From the NCBI RefSeq assembly GCF_905207935.1, contig NZ_CAJLNI010000011.1, positions 1-26,460 of the forward strand: DNA of 26,460 bases. The letters run 5' to 3'. Shown here in pieces: positions 15,232 to 22,406 of the stretch. The DNA comes from an uncultured Haemophilus sp. (GTDB taxonomy: Bacteria > Pseudomonadota > Gammaproteobacteria > Enterobacterales > Pasteurellaceae). Each line of letters starts with the position of its first letter. Position 1 is the stretch's first letter. The translations under genes were made by a program, and so were the position numbers. The notes beneath the pieces are model-generated. The model had not been told where the DNA came from. It worked only from the letters and a program-made list of their open reading frames with translations, and ran no database searches.

Positions 15232-16113
15232 ATGAAGCATTTATTTAAAAGCCTATCTGTTATCGCTCTAGGTTTAGCTACTTTACAAGCCGAAGCGAAA
15301 TTTAAAGTGGTGACCACATTTACTGTTATTCAGGATATCGCACAAAATGTTGCGGGCGATGCCGCGACGGTGGAATCTATCACCAAACCTGGTGCAGAAA
15401 TTCACGAGTATGAACCAACCCCTAAAGATATTGTAAAAGCTCAATCTGCTGATTTAATTTTATGGAACGGATTAAATTTAGAGCGTTGGTTTGAGCGCTT
15501 CTTCCAAAATATCAAAGACAAACCAGCCGTTGTGGTAACCGAAGGCATCACGCCACTTTCTATTTATGAAGGTCCTTATAAAGATGCCCCTAACCCACAC
15601 GCTTGGATGTCGCCATCTAATGCGTTGATTTATGTCGAAAATATAAAAAATGCATTAGTTAAATATGATCCGCAAAATGCTGATACTTATCAAAAAAATG
15701 CAGCGGCGTATGCAGAAAAAATCAAACAGCTCGATAAACCTTTACGTGAAAAACTCGCACAAATTCCTGCCGACCAACGTTGGTTAGTGACCAGTGAAGG
15801 CGCATTTAGTTATTTAGCGAAAGATTACGATCTCAAAGAAGGCTATTTATGGCCAATTAACGCTGAACAACAAGGCACTCCTCAACAAGTGCGTAAACTT
15901 ATCGATTTAGTGAAAAAAAATCAGATTCCAGTGGTATTTAGTGAAAGTACCGTGTCAGCCAAACCTGCTCAACAGGTAGCAAAAGAAAGTGGAGCCAAAT
16001 ACGGTGGCGTGCTTTATGTCGATTCCCTTTCTGCTGCTGATGGCCCTGTACCGACTTATATCGATTTGCTCAATGTCACTGTATCTACCATTGTGAAAGG
16101 ATTTGAAAAATAA
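15232..16113 (+). CDS. yfeA: Chelated iron/manganese ABC transporter, periplasmic binding protein YfeA
   Basis: YfeA is a cluster A-I metal-binding protein that delivers Mn or Fe to the YfeBCD transporter. The 293-residue protein has a signal peptide to about 22 (ending AEA). The four expected metal ligands of the family are present: His58 (EIHEYEP), His123 (NPHAWMSP), Glu189 (TSEGAFSYL) and Asp264 (VDSLS). There is no His-rich loop of the ZnuA kind, which favours Mn/Fe over Zn. A strong AAGGAGAT precedes the ATG. The stop overlaps the yfeB start as TAATG. Confidence 0.95.
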   Translation: MKHLFKSLSVIALGLATLQAEAKFKVVTTFTVIQDIAQNVAGDAATVESITKPGAEIHEYEPTPKDIVKAQSADLILWNGLNLERWFERFFQNIKDKPAVVVTEGITPLSIYEGPYKDAPNPHAWMSPSNALIYVENIKNALVKYDPQNADTYQKNAAAYAEKIKQLDKPLREKLAQIPADQRWLVTSEGAFSYLAKDYDLKEGYLWPINAEQQGTPQQVRKLIDLVKKNQIPVVFSESTVSAKPAQQVAKESGAKYGGVLYVDSLSAADGPVPTYIDLLNVTVSTIVKGFEK

Positions 16114-17009
16114 TGACCGCACTTTCCGCTTCTATTTCCGTTAATGATGTAACCGTGCGTTACAACAACGGGCATACTGCAATTTATGATGTTTCTTTCG
16201 AATTACAGGGGGGAACCATCTGTGCCCTTGTCGGCGTAAATGGAAGCGGAAAATCAACACTATTTAAAAGCATTATGGGCTTAATCAAACCACAACAAGG
16301 CAATATTGCGCTTTGTGGTTTGCCAATTAATCGAGCGTTGAAACAAAATTTGGTTGCCTATGTGCCGCAAGCAGAAGAAGTCGATTGGCAATTTCCAGTC
16401 TCCGTTTATGATGTTGTCATGATGGGACGCTACGGCTATATGAATTTCCTACGCATTCCAAAGGCTGAAGACAAACAAAAAGTGTTCGAAGCGATGCAAC
16501 GAGTGAACATCGAGCATTTAGCTGAACGACAAATCGGTGAGCTTTCTGGTGGACAGAAAAAACGCGTATTTTTGGCTCGAGCATTAGCACAACAAAGTAA
16601 GATTATCTTACTCGATGAGCCTTTTACGGGTGTGGATGTTAAAACTGAAAATGCTATTGTGGAACTCCTTCGCCAATTACGTGCTGAAGGGCATTTGATT
16701 TTAGTTTCTACCCACAACTTAGGCTCTGTACCAGACTTCTGTGACCAAGTGGTGATGATTAACCGTACTGTGATTGCTGCTGGTAAAACGGAAGATACAT
16801 TCAATCAGCATAATTTGGAAAAAGTCTTTGGTGGTGTATTACGACACATCAAATTATTGGGTGAAGATCTGCATAATGATGAAGATAAACGTGCTGTCAC
16901 CGTGCTTACGGATGATGAACGCCCTGTTGTCTTCTATGGCGAAACCAAAAATGATCCGCCTGCAACGGCTGTAAAATCCTGTCGTCTGCCTCCGTCTGAC
17001 AAGGAATAA
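16113..17009 (+). CDS. yfeB: Chelated iron/manganese ABC transporter, ATP-binding protein YfeB
   Basis: The ATPase of the Yfe importer. Walker A is GVNGSGKST (41-49), the signature LSGGQ 144-148, Walker B ILLDEP 165-170, and STHNLG carries the switch histidine. After the ATPase core there is a polar tail (about residues 240-298) with LTDDERPVVFYGE, a length also seen in YfeB of Yersinia. The start codons fall on an uptake signal read in reverse, which dictates the N-terminal Met-Thr-Ala-Leu; the ribosome site must lie in the end of yfeA. Confidence 0.95.
   Translation: MTALSASISVNDVTVRYNNGHTAIYDVSFELQGGTICALVGVNGSGKSTLFKSIMGLIKPQQGNIALCGLPINRALKQNLVAYVPQAEEVDWQFPVSVYDVVMMGRYGYMNFLRIPKAEDKQKVFEAMQRVNIEHLAERQIGELSGGQKKRVFLARALAQQSKIILLDEPFTGVDVKTENAIVELLRQLRAEGHLILVSTHNLGSVPDFCDQVVMINRTVIAAGKTEDTFNQHNLEKVFGGVLRHIKLLGEDLHNDEDKRAVTVLTDDERPVVFYGETKNDPPATAVKSCRLPPSDKE
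16116..16124 (-). repeat. DNA uptake signal
   Basis: Exact core beginning one base after the yfeB ATG; codons 2-4 are built from it. Confidence 0.9.
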
Positions 17010-17012
17010 GTC

Positions 17013-17864
17013 ATGCTTGAATATTTACTGGAACCTTTCTCCTATGAATATATGCAAAAAGCCATGTGGATAAGTGCCGCAGTTGGTGGCATTTGTGCCT
17101 TTCTTTCTGCCTATTTAATGTTGAAAGGCTGGTCATTAATTGGCGACGCGCTCTCTCATTCCGTGGTTCCGGGTGTGGCGATAGCTTATGCCTTTTCACT
17201 CCCCTATGCTTTAGGTGCTTTTTTTGCCGGAATTTTGGCCGCACTTTCCATTTTATGGATCAAATCCATTTCTAAACTCAAAGAAGATGCCGTTATCGGC
17301 TTTATTTTCAGTACCTTTTTTGCCCTGGGACTGCTGATTATTTCTCTGAATCCAACTTCAATAAATGTGCAAAATATTATTCTCGGTAATATCCTCGGGA
17401 TTGCCGATGAAGATATTTATCAAGTAGCCATCATTATGTTGATTTGCTTGGTCTTATTGCTTATTTTTTGGAAGGATCTGTTACTGATTTTCTTTGATGA
17501 AACGCAAGCAATTACAGTTGGACTTTCACCACTGTTTTACAAAGTTCTCTTTTTTACACTCTTGAGTGCTTGTGTCGTTGCGGCATTACAAACTGTCGGG
17601 GCGATTTTAGTGATTGCGATGGTAATCACACCAGGCGCAACCGCCTATTTACTTACTGACAAGTTCAAAACTCTGATCAAAATTGCTGTAGCATTAGGCG
17701 CAATCACTGGTTTTGTCGGTGTCTATTTAAGCTATTATCTGGATGGTGCAACAGGTGGTGTCATCGTGACATTGCAAACCTTGTTATTTTTATTGGCTTT
17801 CCTCTTCTCACCAAAATACGGATTAATGAGTCAAAAACGACGTAAGGCGGTGACCCATGAGTGA
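17013..17864 (+). CDS. yfeC: Chelated iron/manganese ABC transporter permease YfeC
   Basis: One of two related permeases of the Yfe system. At 283 residues it has about eight or nine membrane helices and the ABC-3 family segment LKGWSLIGDALSHSVVPGV. It begins three bases after yfeB with an AAGGAATA ribosome site in the end of that gene. The C-terminal tail is basic (SQKRRKAVTHE) and overlaps yfeD by eight bases. Confidence 0.95.
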   Translation: MLEYLLEPFSYEYMQKAMWISAAVGGICAFLSAYLMLKGWSLIGDALSHSVVPGVAIAYAFSLPYALGAFFAGILAALSILWIKSISKLKEDAVIGFIFSTFFALGLLIISLNPTSINVQNIILGNILGIADEDIYQVAIIMLICLVLLLIFWKDLLLIFFDETQAITVGLSPLFYKVLFFTLLSACVVAALQTVGAILVIAMVITPGATAYLLTDKFKTLIKIAVALGAITGFVGVYLSYYLDGATGGVIVTLQTLLFLLAFLFSPKYGLMSQKRRKAVTHE

Positions 17865-18690
17865 AATATTCGCTATTTTCGTTGAGCCATTTCAATTTGC
17901 TTTTATGCAAAATGCACTGCTCACCGCATTAGTGGTTGCAGTGATTTGTGCGCTACTCTCTTGCTATTTGGTGTTGAAAGGATGGTCATTGATGGGGGAT
18001 GCTATTTCTCATGCTGTCCTACCTGGCATTGTCTTAGCTTTTCTAGCAGGTATTCCATTAGTGATTGGTGCATTTGTCTCTGGTATTGCCTGTGCTTTAG
18101 GGGTGGGTTATTTAAAAGAAAACAGCCGTATCAAAGAAGATACCGCGATGGGGATTGTATTTTCAGGGATGTTTGCCATTGGTTTGGTGCTGTTCACTAA
18201 AATCCAAACCTCACAACATCTTACACATATCTTATTCGGTAACGTATTAGGTGTAAGCCAACAAGAGCTGATTCAAACGGCTATTATCGCCTTGATCATT
18301 TTTATTTTACTTGGATTAAAACGTCGCGATTTTCTACTTTATTGCTTTGATCCGAGCCATGCTCGCGTTGCGGGTCTCTCGCCTAAATTACTGCACTATG
18401 GCTTGCTCACATTACTCGCACTCACCATTGTGAGTACGATGCAAGTCGTTGGGGTTATTTTGGTTGTAGCGATGCTAATTGCGCCTGGCATCACCGCGCT
18501 AACCCTGACGAATCGCTTCGATAAGATGCTTGTTATCGCGATCATCAGTGCAGTAACTGCAAGCCTACTAGGCGTGCTACTTAGCTATCATTTTGATGCG
18601 TCCACTGGCGCTTGTATTATTTTGTTACAAGCGGCATTTTTCTTGCTTGCCCTGATTTATAGCAAAATAAAAGTGCGGTTAAATTCTTAA
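17857..18690 (+). CDS. yfeD: Chelated iron/manganese ABC transporter permease YfeD
   Basis: The second ABC-3 permease of the importer, 277 residues, similar to YfeC along its length (LKGWSLMGDAISHAVLPGI against the matching segment there), so the two probably form the heterodimeric channel. About eight or nine helices are visible. Its start overlaps the end of yfeC. The last codons hold an uptake signal (18671-18679), and a weak terminator follows. Confidence 0.95.
   Translation: MSEIFAIFVEPFQFAFMQNALLTALVVAVICALLSCYLVLKGWSLMGDAISHAVLPGIVLAFLAGIPLVIGAFVSGIACALGVGYLKENSRIKEDTAMGIVFSGMFAIGLVLFTKIQTSQHLTHILFGNVLGVSQQELIQTAIIALIIFILLGLKRRDFLLYCFDPSHARVAGLSPKLLHYGLLTLLALTIVSTMQVVGVILVVAMLIAPGITALTLTNRFDKMLVIAIISAVTASLLGVLLSYHFDASTGACIILLQAAFFLLALIYSKIKVRLNS
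18671..18679 (+). repeat. DNA uptake signal
   Basis: Exact core in the last codons of yfeD. Confidence 0.9.
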
Positions 18691-18692
18691 AT

Positions 18693-18728
18693 AAAAAAGC
18701 TAATATTTCTGTTAGTTTTTTTTATTAA
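18693..18728. terminator. Weak bidirectional terminator between yfeD and the AlkD-like gene
   Basis: A6-G-CTAA pairs with TTAG-T8 around an 8-base loop. Only four bases of the stem lie outside the A/T tracts. The A run on the left also gives a T run for the minus-strand gene ending at 18750. Confidence 0.6.
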
Positions 18729-18749
18729 GTATTCAAACAATACTATAAT

Positions 18750-19367
18750 TTATCTTAAAAATTTACTAGCCAATTTATAGACCTGCGTAATCTCTTTAGT
18801 TTCTAAATTCCAGCTATTAAGTTCTATTCTAATTAATTCTGGATATTTCTTACTTATATCTCGTAAAGCATTACCAACTGATTTTCTAACATATTCACTA
18901 GAATCATCTTTTAGCGCTGCTAATCTTCTAATCGCTTCATTAGGATTTTCTTTGAAATAGGGTCTCCCCGTCCATATTCTCAATCCTTCAGTAACTGCTC
19001 TCCTTGTATTAGGATTGCTACTTTTTAACCAATCATCTATTACAGGAAGTGCTTTCTCATATCCAGTTCTCTTACAAAACTCATCAAATGATTTTGCCAA
19101 GACTTCTTGAACTCTCCAGTTGGCATCTTTAGATACTTCGTCTCTTAAAAAAATCAAAATATCCTTATCCTCTGATAAGTATCCCAAAAGAAATACACTA
19201 TACATTCTGACTTGATACTCATCAGACTGATAAGACAAAAAAGCTAATTTCTTAATGTATTGATGATCATTAGATTCATAATCAATTAACGCTCTTTTTT
19301 CTTCCTCTTTGAATCCGTTTTCTATTGAGGAAAATTCTCTTTCTAGACTTTCAACATATTCATTCAA
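18750..19367 (-). CDS. HEAT-repeat protein resembling AlkD-type DNA alkylation repair proteins
   Basis: The 205-residue protein is a run of HEAT-like helical pairs. Segments such as NWRVQEVLAKSFDEFC (83-98), the run at 119-140 centred on RRAVTEGLRIWT, and YVRKSVGNALRDISKK (159-174) recall the DNA alkylation repair (AlkD) superfamily, whose members bind DNA and some of which remove alkylated bases. I cannot confirm catalytic residues. The gene looks acquired: 15 of 16 Arg codons are AGA or AGG, it has no uptake signal, and the start is TTG behind a strong GAGGTG seven bases upstream, as in low-GC Gram-positives. It follows rlmC by 25 bases with no hairpin between, so it may be co-transcribed with that operon. 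Confidence 0.7.
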   Translation of the reverse strand: MNEYVESLEREFSSIENGFKEEEKRALIDYESNDHQYIKKLAFLSYQSDEYQVRMYSVFLLGYLSEDKDILIFLRDEVSKDANWRVQEVLAKSFDEFCKRTGYEKALPVIDDWLKSSNPNTRRAVTEGLRIWTGRPYFKENPNEAIRRLAALKDDSSEYVRKSVGNALRDISKKYPELIRIELNSWNLETKEITQVYKLASKFLR

Positions 19368-19372
19368 ATGAG

Positions 19373-19380
19373 ATCACCTC
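19373..19380 (-). promoter_or_regulatory. Strong ribosome site deciding a TTG start
   Basis: Minus-strand GAGGTGAT is seven bases (counted from GAGGTG) before TTG at 19367. The nearby ATG at 19363 is in another frame, so TTG is the start that fits. Confidence 0.65.
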
Positions 19381-19392
19381 ACTCATAAAAAA

Positions 19393-20565
19393 TTAAATTT
19401 TAAGAGACAAAAGTATTAAAGTTTCATAATGCGCTGTATGCGGGAACATATCAAATAATTGAATTTGAGTAAGTTTATAATTGGTTAGATGCTGTAAATC
19501 TTTTCCCATGGAAACTGCGTTACAGCTGGAATAAAGAATAAAGTGCGGTTGCATTTCATTGAGAAATTCAGCAAGTTCCTTTCCGATGCCTCGACGAGGC
19601 GGATTGACGATCACCAAATCGGGTTTGTTTTCATCTTGTGTTAAAGCAAAATTAGCCGCATCCAAAGATTGGAATTTAACGTTGTTTAACCCTAACACCT
19701 GGGCGGATTGAGTCGCCGCTTGAATAGCAGATGGGGAAATTTCAATCCCAGTCAATTCCACTTCTTGTTGATGTTTATCCTGTAAAGCTTTAGCGCAATG
19801 AAGTCCAAAACCTCCAACGCCACAAAAGAGATCCCAGAGTGTAGTAATCGGCAAATCTTGCACCCAATCTTGTGCCGTTGCATATAGCCCTTGTGCTACC
19901 AGTGGATTCGTTTGGAAGAAACCTTGAGGGCGAATAAACAACGGAATACCGTTAAAGCTTTCTGATAAAGTATGTTGGTCAGTCAAAAAGATTTCTTTCT
20001 CACCTTCTAAGATCGCCGCATGTTGAGGTTGGATATTCACGCTCACCACTTCAAGTTGTGGTAATTTTTCCAATAAGCCTGCAAATTCACGTTGAATTAA
20101 CGGCAATTTAGTTTCTGAACGCAATACAAAACGCAACATCAATTTTTTTGTATGTTGGCTTTCTGTGAGCAGAATATATTTGAGCTCACCTTTTTGCTTA
20201 GCCACGTTATAAGGGACTAAACCCGCACGGCCAATAAAATCTTTTAGAATCGGAAAGAGTTCAGCAAAGCGTTGCGGATAAATCGGACAATCACATAAAT
20301 CCACCGCACTTTGTGGATCATTCGAGTCTTGTAAAATACCTAAAATGGGACGTTCCACCGCGCCACTTACAACCATTTTCGCTTTATTACGAAAGGCAGT
20401 CTCGGAGGAATAAAAAGGCGGATGCCAAATTAAATTATCACAATCTAATTTGGCAAGTTGTTGTTTTAGATGCTCTTCTTTCTTGGCGAGTTGCTGTTCA
20501 TAAGGCATTTCAAGCCATTGACAAGAACGGCAATCGCCTTTTTGATAATGATGGCAATCAATCAT
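19393..20565 (-). CDS. rlmC: 23S rRNA (uracil-747-C5)-methyltransferase RlmC
   Basis: RlmC methylates U747 of 23S rRNA using SAM. Of 390 residues, the N-terminal part holds iron-sulfur cysteines (Cys4, Cys12, Cys15 and Cys91/93 in DLCDCP). The Rossmann domain has DLFCGVGGFGLHCA (SAM binding), NPPRRGIG, the catalytic Cys348 in YSSCNAVSM and Glu381 in HYETL near the end. The lack of a TRAM domain and the short N-terminus fit RlmC rather than RlmD. The start overlaps the nagZ stop by four bases. Two uptake signals lie inside. Confidence 0.95.
   Translation of the reverse strand: MIDCHHYQKGDCRSCQWLEMPYEQQLAKKEEHLKQQLAKLDCDNLIWHPPFYSSETAFRNKAKMVVSGAVERPILGILQDSNDPQSAVDLCDCPIYPQRFAELFPILKDFIGRAGLVPYNVAKQKGELKYILLTESQHTKKLMLRFVLRSETKLPLIQREFAGLLEKLPQLEVVSVNIQPQHAAILEGEKEIFLTDQHTLSESFNGIPLFIRPQGFFQTNPLVAQGLYATAQDWVQDLPITTLWDLFCGVGGFGLHCAKALQDKHQQEVELTGIEISPSAIQAATQSAQVLGLNNVKFQSLDAANFALTQDENKPDLVIVNPPRRGIGKELAEFLNEMQPHFILYSSCNAVSMGKDLQHLTNYKLTQIQLFDMFPHTAHYETLILLSLKI
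19541..19549 (+). repeat. DNA uptake signal
   Basis: Exact core inside rlmC, near the catalytic Cys348 codon. Confidence 0.9.
20303..20311 (-). repeat. DNA uptake signal
   Basis: Exact core inside rlmC, just before the Cys91/Cys93 codons. Confidence 0.9.
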
Positions 20566-21605
20566 TTAGAAGCAAGCCACTCTTGTTGAAGTGCGGTCAG
20601 TTTTTGATGATTTTCAATCCAACGCGAAGTTTTTGTGAGTTCTGACCAATCAAAGGATTTTTGTTTAAAGAGCGATTTCAAGCGAGCTTGGCGTGCTGCA
20701 AAATGCTCTGTGGTTTCCTCTAACTTCAGATTATCAAGCACTTGGATGACACCTTCACGTTCATTGCAAAGCAATAATAAGTCACAACCAGCATTCAAGG
20801 CTTTTTCACTACGAGCCACAAAATCGCCCATAAAGCCTGCGCCTTTCATGCCTAAATCATCAGAGAAAATCGCCCCTTGGAAGCCCAACTGTTTACGCAA
20901 AATTTCTTTTAACCAATAAGTCGAACCACTTGCAGGCTGGCTATCACACTGCGTATAAATCACGTGAGCCGGCATAATCGCATCAAGCTTACTCTGTTGA
21001 ATTAATTGCTGGAATGGCAAAATATCATGATTAAAAATCACTTCTTTTGCTCGCTCATCATAAGGGGTTTCAAGATGAGAATCAGCTAGAACATGACCGT
21101 GTCCTGGAAAGTGTTTTCCTGTTGTTGCCATGCCTGCTTGATGCATACCATCAATAAAAGCAGCCGCCAAATTGACCGCACTTTTTACATCACAGCCAAA
21201 ACTACGATCACCAATCGCACGACATTCGTGACCTAAATCCAACACGGGAGCAAAACTCAAATCAATATCTAACGCCACCATTTCTGCTGCCATTTGCCAG
21301 CCTGCTTCTTTTGCTATTTGCTGTTGCTGAGTTGAGCCCTCAACTAATGCCGCAAAAGCCTGCATCGCAGGGAGCTGAGTGAAACCCTCACGGAAACGTT
21401 GCACGCGCCCACCTTCTTGATCAACCGTGATCAATAAAGGCTTTTTCACTCGCTGACGAATGGATTTAATTAGCGCTTGAACTTGCTGACGATCATAAAA
21501 ATTGCGGGTAAATAAAATCAAACCGGCAACTAAAGGATGTTCCAGTAATTCAACTTCTTCTTGTTTGAGCTCATGACCTTCAAGGTCAATTAATAGTGTG
21601 GACAT
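20562..21605 (-). CDS. nagZ: Beta-N-acetylhexosaminidase NagZ
   Basis: NagZ (glycoside hydrolase family 3) removes GlcNAc from 1,6-anhydro-muropeptides in the cytoplasm during cell-wall recycling. The 347-residue protein has DQEGGRVQRF (62-71), the family signature KHFPGHG (164-170) with the acid/base His177, and the nucleophile region FSDDLGM (247-253). It is placed three bases after the ycfL-like gene and overlaps rlmC by four bases. Uptake signals lie at 20589-20597 and 21175-21183. Confidence 0.96.
   Translation of the reverse strand: MSTLLIDLEGHELKQEEVELLEHPLVAGLILFTRNFYDRQQVQALIKSIRQRVKKPLLITVDQEGGRVQRFREGFTQLPAMQAFAALVEGSTQQQQIAKEAGWQMAAEMVALDIDLSFAPVLDLGHECRAIGDRSFGCDVKSAVNLAAAFIDGMHQAGMATTGKHFPGHGHVLADSHLETPYDERAKEVIFNHDILPFQQLIQQSKLDAIMPAHVIYTQCDSQPASGSTYWLKEILRKQLGFQGAIFSDDLGMKGAGFMGDFVARSEKALNAGCDLLLLCNEREGVIQVLDNLKLEETTEHFAARQARLKSLFKQKSFDWSELTKTSRWIENHQKLTALQQEWLASK
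20589..20597 (+). repeat. DNA uptake signal
   Basis: Exact core near the 3' end of nagZ. Confidence 0.9.
21175..21183 (-). repeat. DNA uptake signal
   Basis: Exact core inside nagZ with an A/T flank. Confidence 0.9.
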
Positions 21606-21608
21606 AAA

Positions 21609-21956
21609 CTATTGTAAATAAAGACGATAATTAGTACTTTCTGTGCTTGGTTTTGGTAGCTCAAACACTTTCTTTTCTTGTGGTTGCAACAAAATATTAC
21701 CTGATTGGCTTTCTTGCTGATTCGGCCAAACTTGCGTTACACCTTGTGTGTTATACCAATAAAGATGGTAAAGCACATTGAGTTGTTGCGTGGTTTTATT
21801 TTTTAAAGCTGCCGTATTATCAGACAAATCAACATCTAAAACCGGTGCTAAATTTGCCGCCATATTTAAAATTGGCTTATTGGTTCCCACAATATTTGGT
21901 GCAGATGAACAAGCCGTTAAAAATAATACCGTTGCTGTAATTAGGATCTTTTTCAT
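21609..21956 (-). CDS. ycfL: YcfL-like lipoprotein (DUF1425)
   Basis: A 115-residue lipoprotein with a clear lipobox, FLTACSS (Cys16), and a small beta-rich body containing LNVLYHLYWYNTQGVTQVWPNQ, which fits the DUF1425/YcfL family. The order hinT-ycfL-nagZ is shared with E. coli, where ycfL sits next to hinT and lpoB. Its biochemical role is not known. The ATG overlaps the hinT stop as TAATG. Confidence 0.85.
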   Translation of the reverse strand: MKKILITATVLFLTACSSAPNIVGTNKPILNMAANLAPVLDVDLSDNTAALKNKTTQQLNVLYHLYWYNTQGVTQVWPNQQESQSGNILLQPQEKKVFELPKPSTESTNYRLYLQ

Positions 21957-22306
21957 TATTTCGCCAACATTCTACCTAAAGGTTCACCACCAACAAGATG
22001 CATATGGATATGGAATACTTCTTGTCCACCGTGTTTATTACAATTCACAATTAAACGATAACCGTCTTCGGCAATGCCTTCTTCTTTAGCAATTTTAGCC
22101 GCGACAGTAAATAAGCGACCCAAGGTAACTTCATCTTGTTCTGTCACATCATTAACCGTTGGAATGACTTTATTTGGGATAATCAAAATATGGGTTTTCG
22201 CTTGCGGTGAAATATCTCGGAATGCGGTCACTAATTCATCTTGATAAACAATATTGGCAGGGATTTCTTTGCGAATAATTTTGCTGAAAATCGTTTCTTG
22301 AGCCAT
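21956..22306 (-). CDS. hinT: HIT-family purine nucleoside phosphoramidase HinT
   Basis: HinT cleaves the P-N bond of AMP-lysine and other nucleoside phosphoramidates. The 116-residue protein carries the histidine triad at 99-103 (FHIHMHLVGG), with His101 as the nucleophile, and the N-terminal IFSKIIRKEIPANIVYQD typical of the family. A strong AAGGAGA precedes the ATG. It leads the operon hinT-ycfL-nagZ-rlmC. Confidence 0.96.
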   Translation of the reverse strand: MAQETIFSKIIRKEIPANIVYQDELVTAFRDISPQAKTHILIIPNKVIPTVNDVTEQDEVTLGRLFTVAAKIAKEEGIAEDGYRLIVNCNKHGGQEVFHIHMHLVGGEPLGRMLAK

Positions 22307-22331
22307 AGTCTTCTCCTTGTTTTATATAAAA

Positions 22332-22340
22332 AAGTGCGGT
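22332..22340 (+). repeat. DNA uptake signal (arm of the ppiD terminator)
   Basis: Exact core; left arm of the terminator hairpin. Confidence 0.92.
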
Positions 22341-22348
22341 CAAAATTT

Positions 22349-22357
22349 ACCGCACTT
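22349..22357 (-). repeat. DNA uptake signal (arm of the ppiD terminator)
   Basis: Exact core; right arm of the terminator hairpin. Confidence 0.92.
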
Positions 22358-22406
22358 TGCTTTTATTTTCCATCAGAAATTGATGATGAATGACATTTCA
22401 ATCGGC

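Larger units (their letters stand above)
22330..22358 (-). terminator. ppiD terminator made of two inverted uptake signals
   Basis: AAAGTGCGGT and ACCGCACTTT form a perfect 10-bp stem with an 8-base loop; on the minus strand it is followed by further T (T6 in all). It lies about 50 bases after the ppiD stop and just before hinT, so it should insulate the two units. Both arms are complete 9-base uptake signals (22332-22340 and 22349-22357). Confidence 0.9.

Noticed and set aside
16436..16804. Minus-strand open frame of 122 codons inside yfeB
   Set aside because: It is antisense to conserved ATPase motifs and has no family features.
17232..17247. Uptake-signal-like GCCGCACTT in yfeC, and similar near-matches at 7631, 15089, 24021 and 24452
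   Set aside because: Each has at least one mismatch in the 9-base core, so they were not counted.
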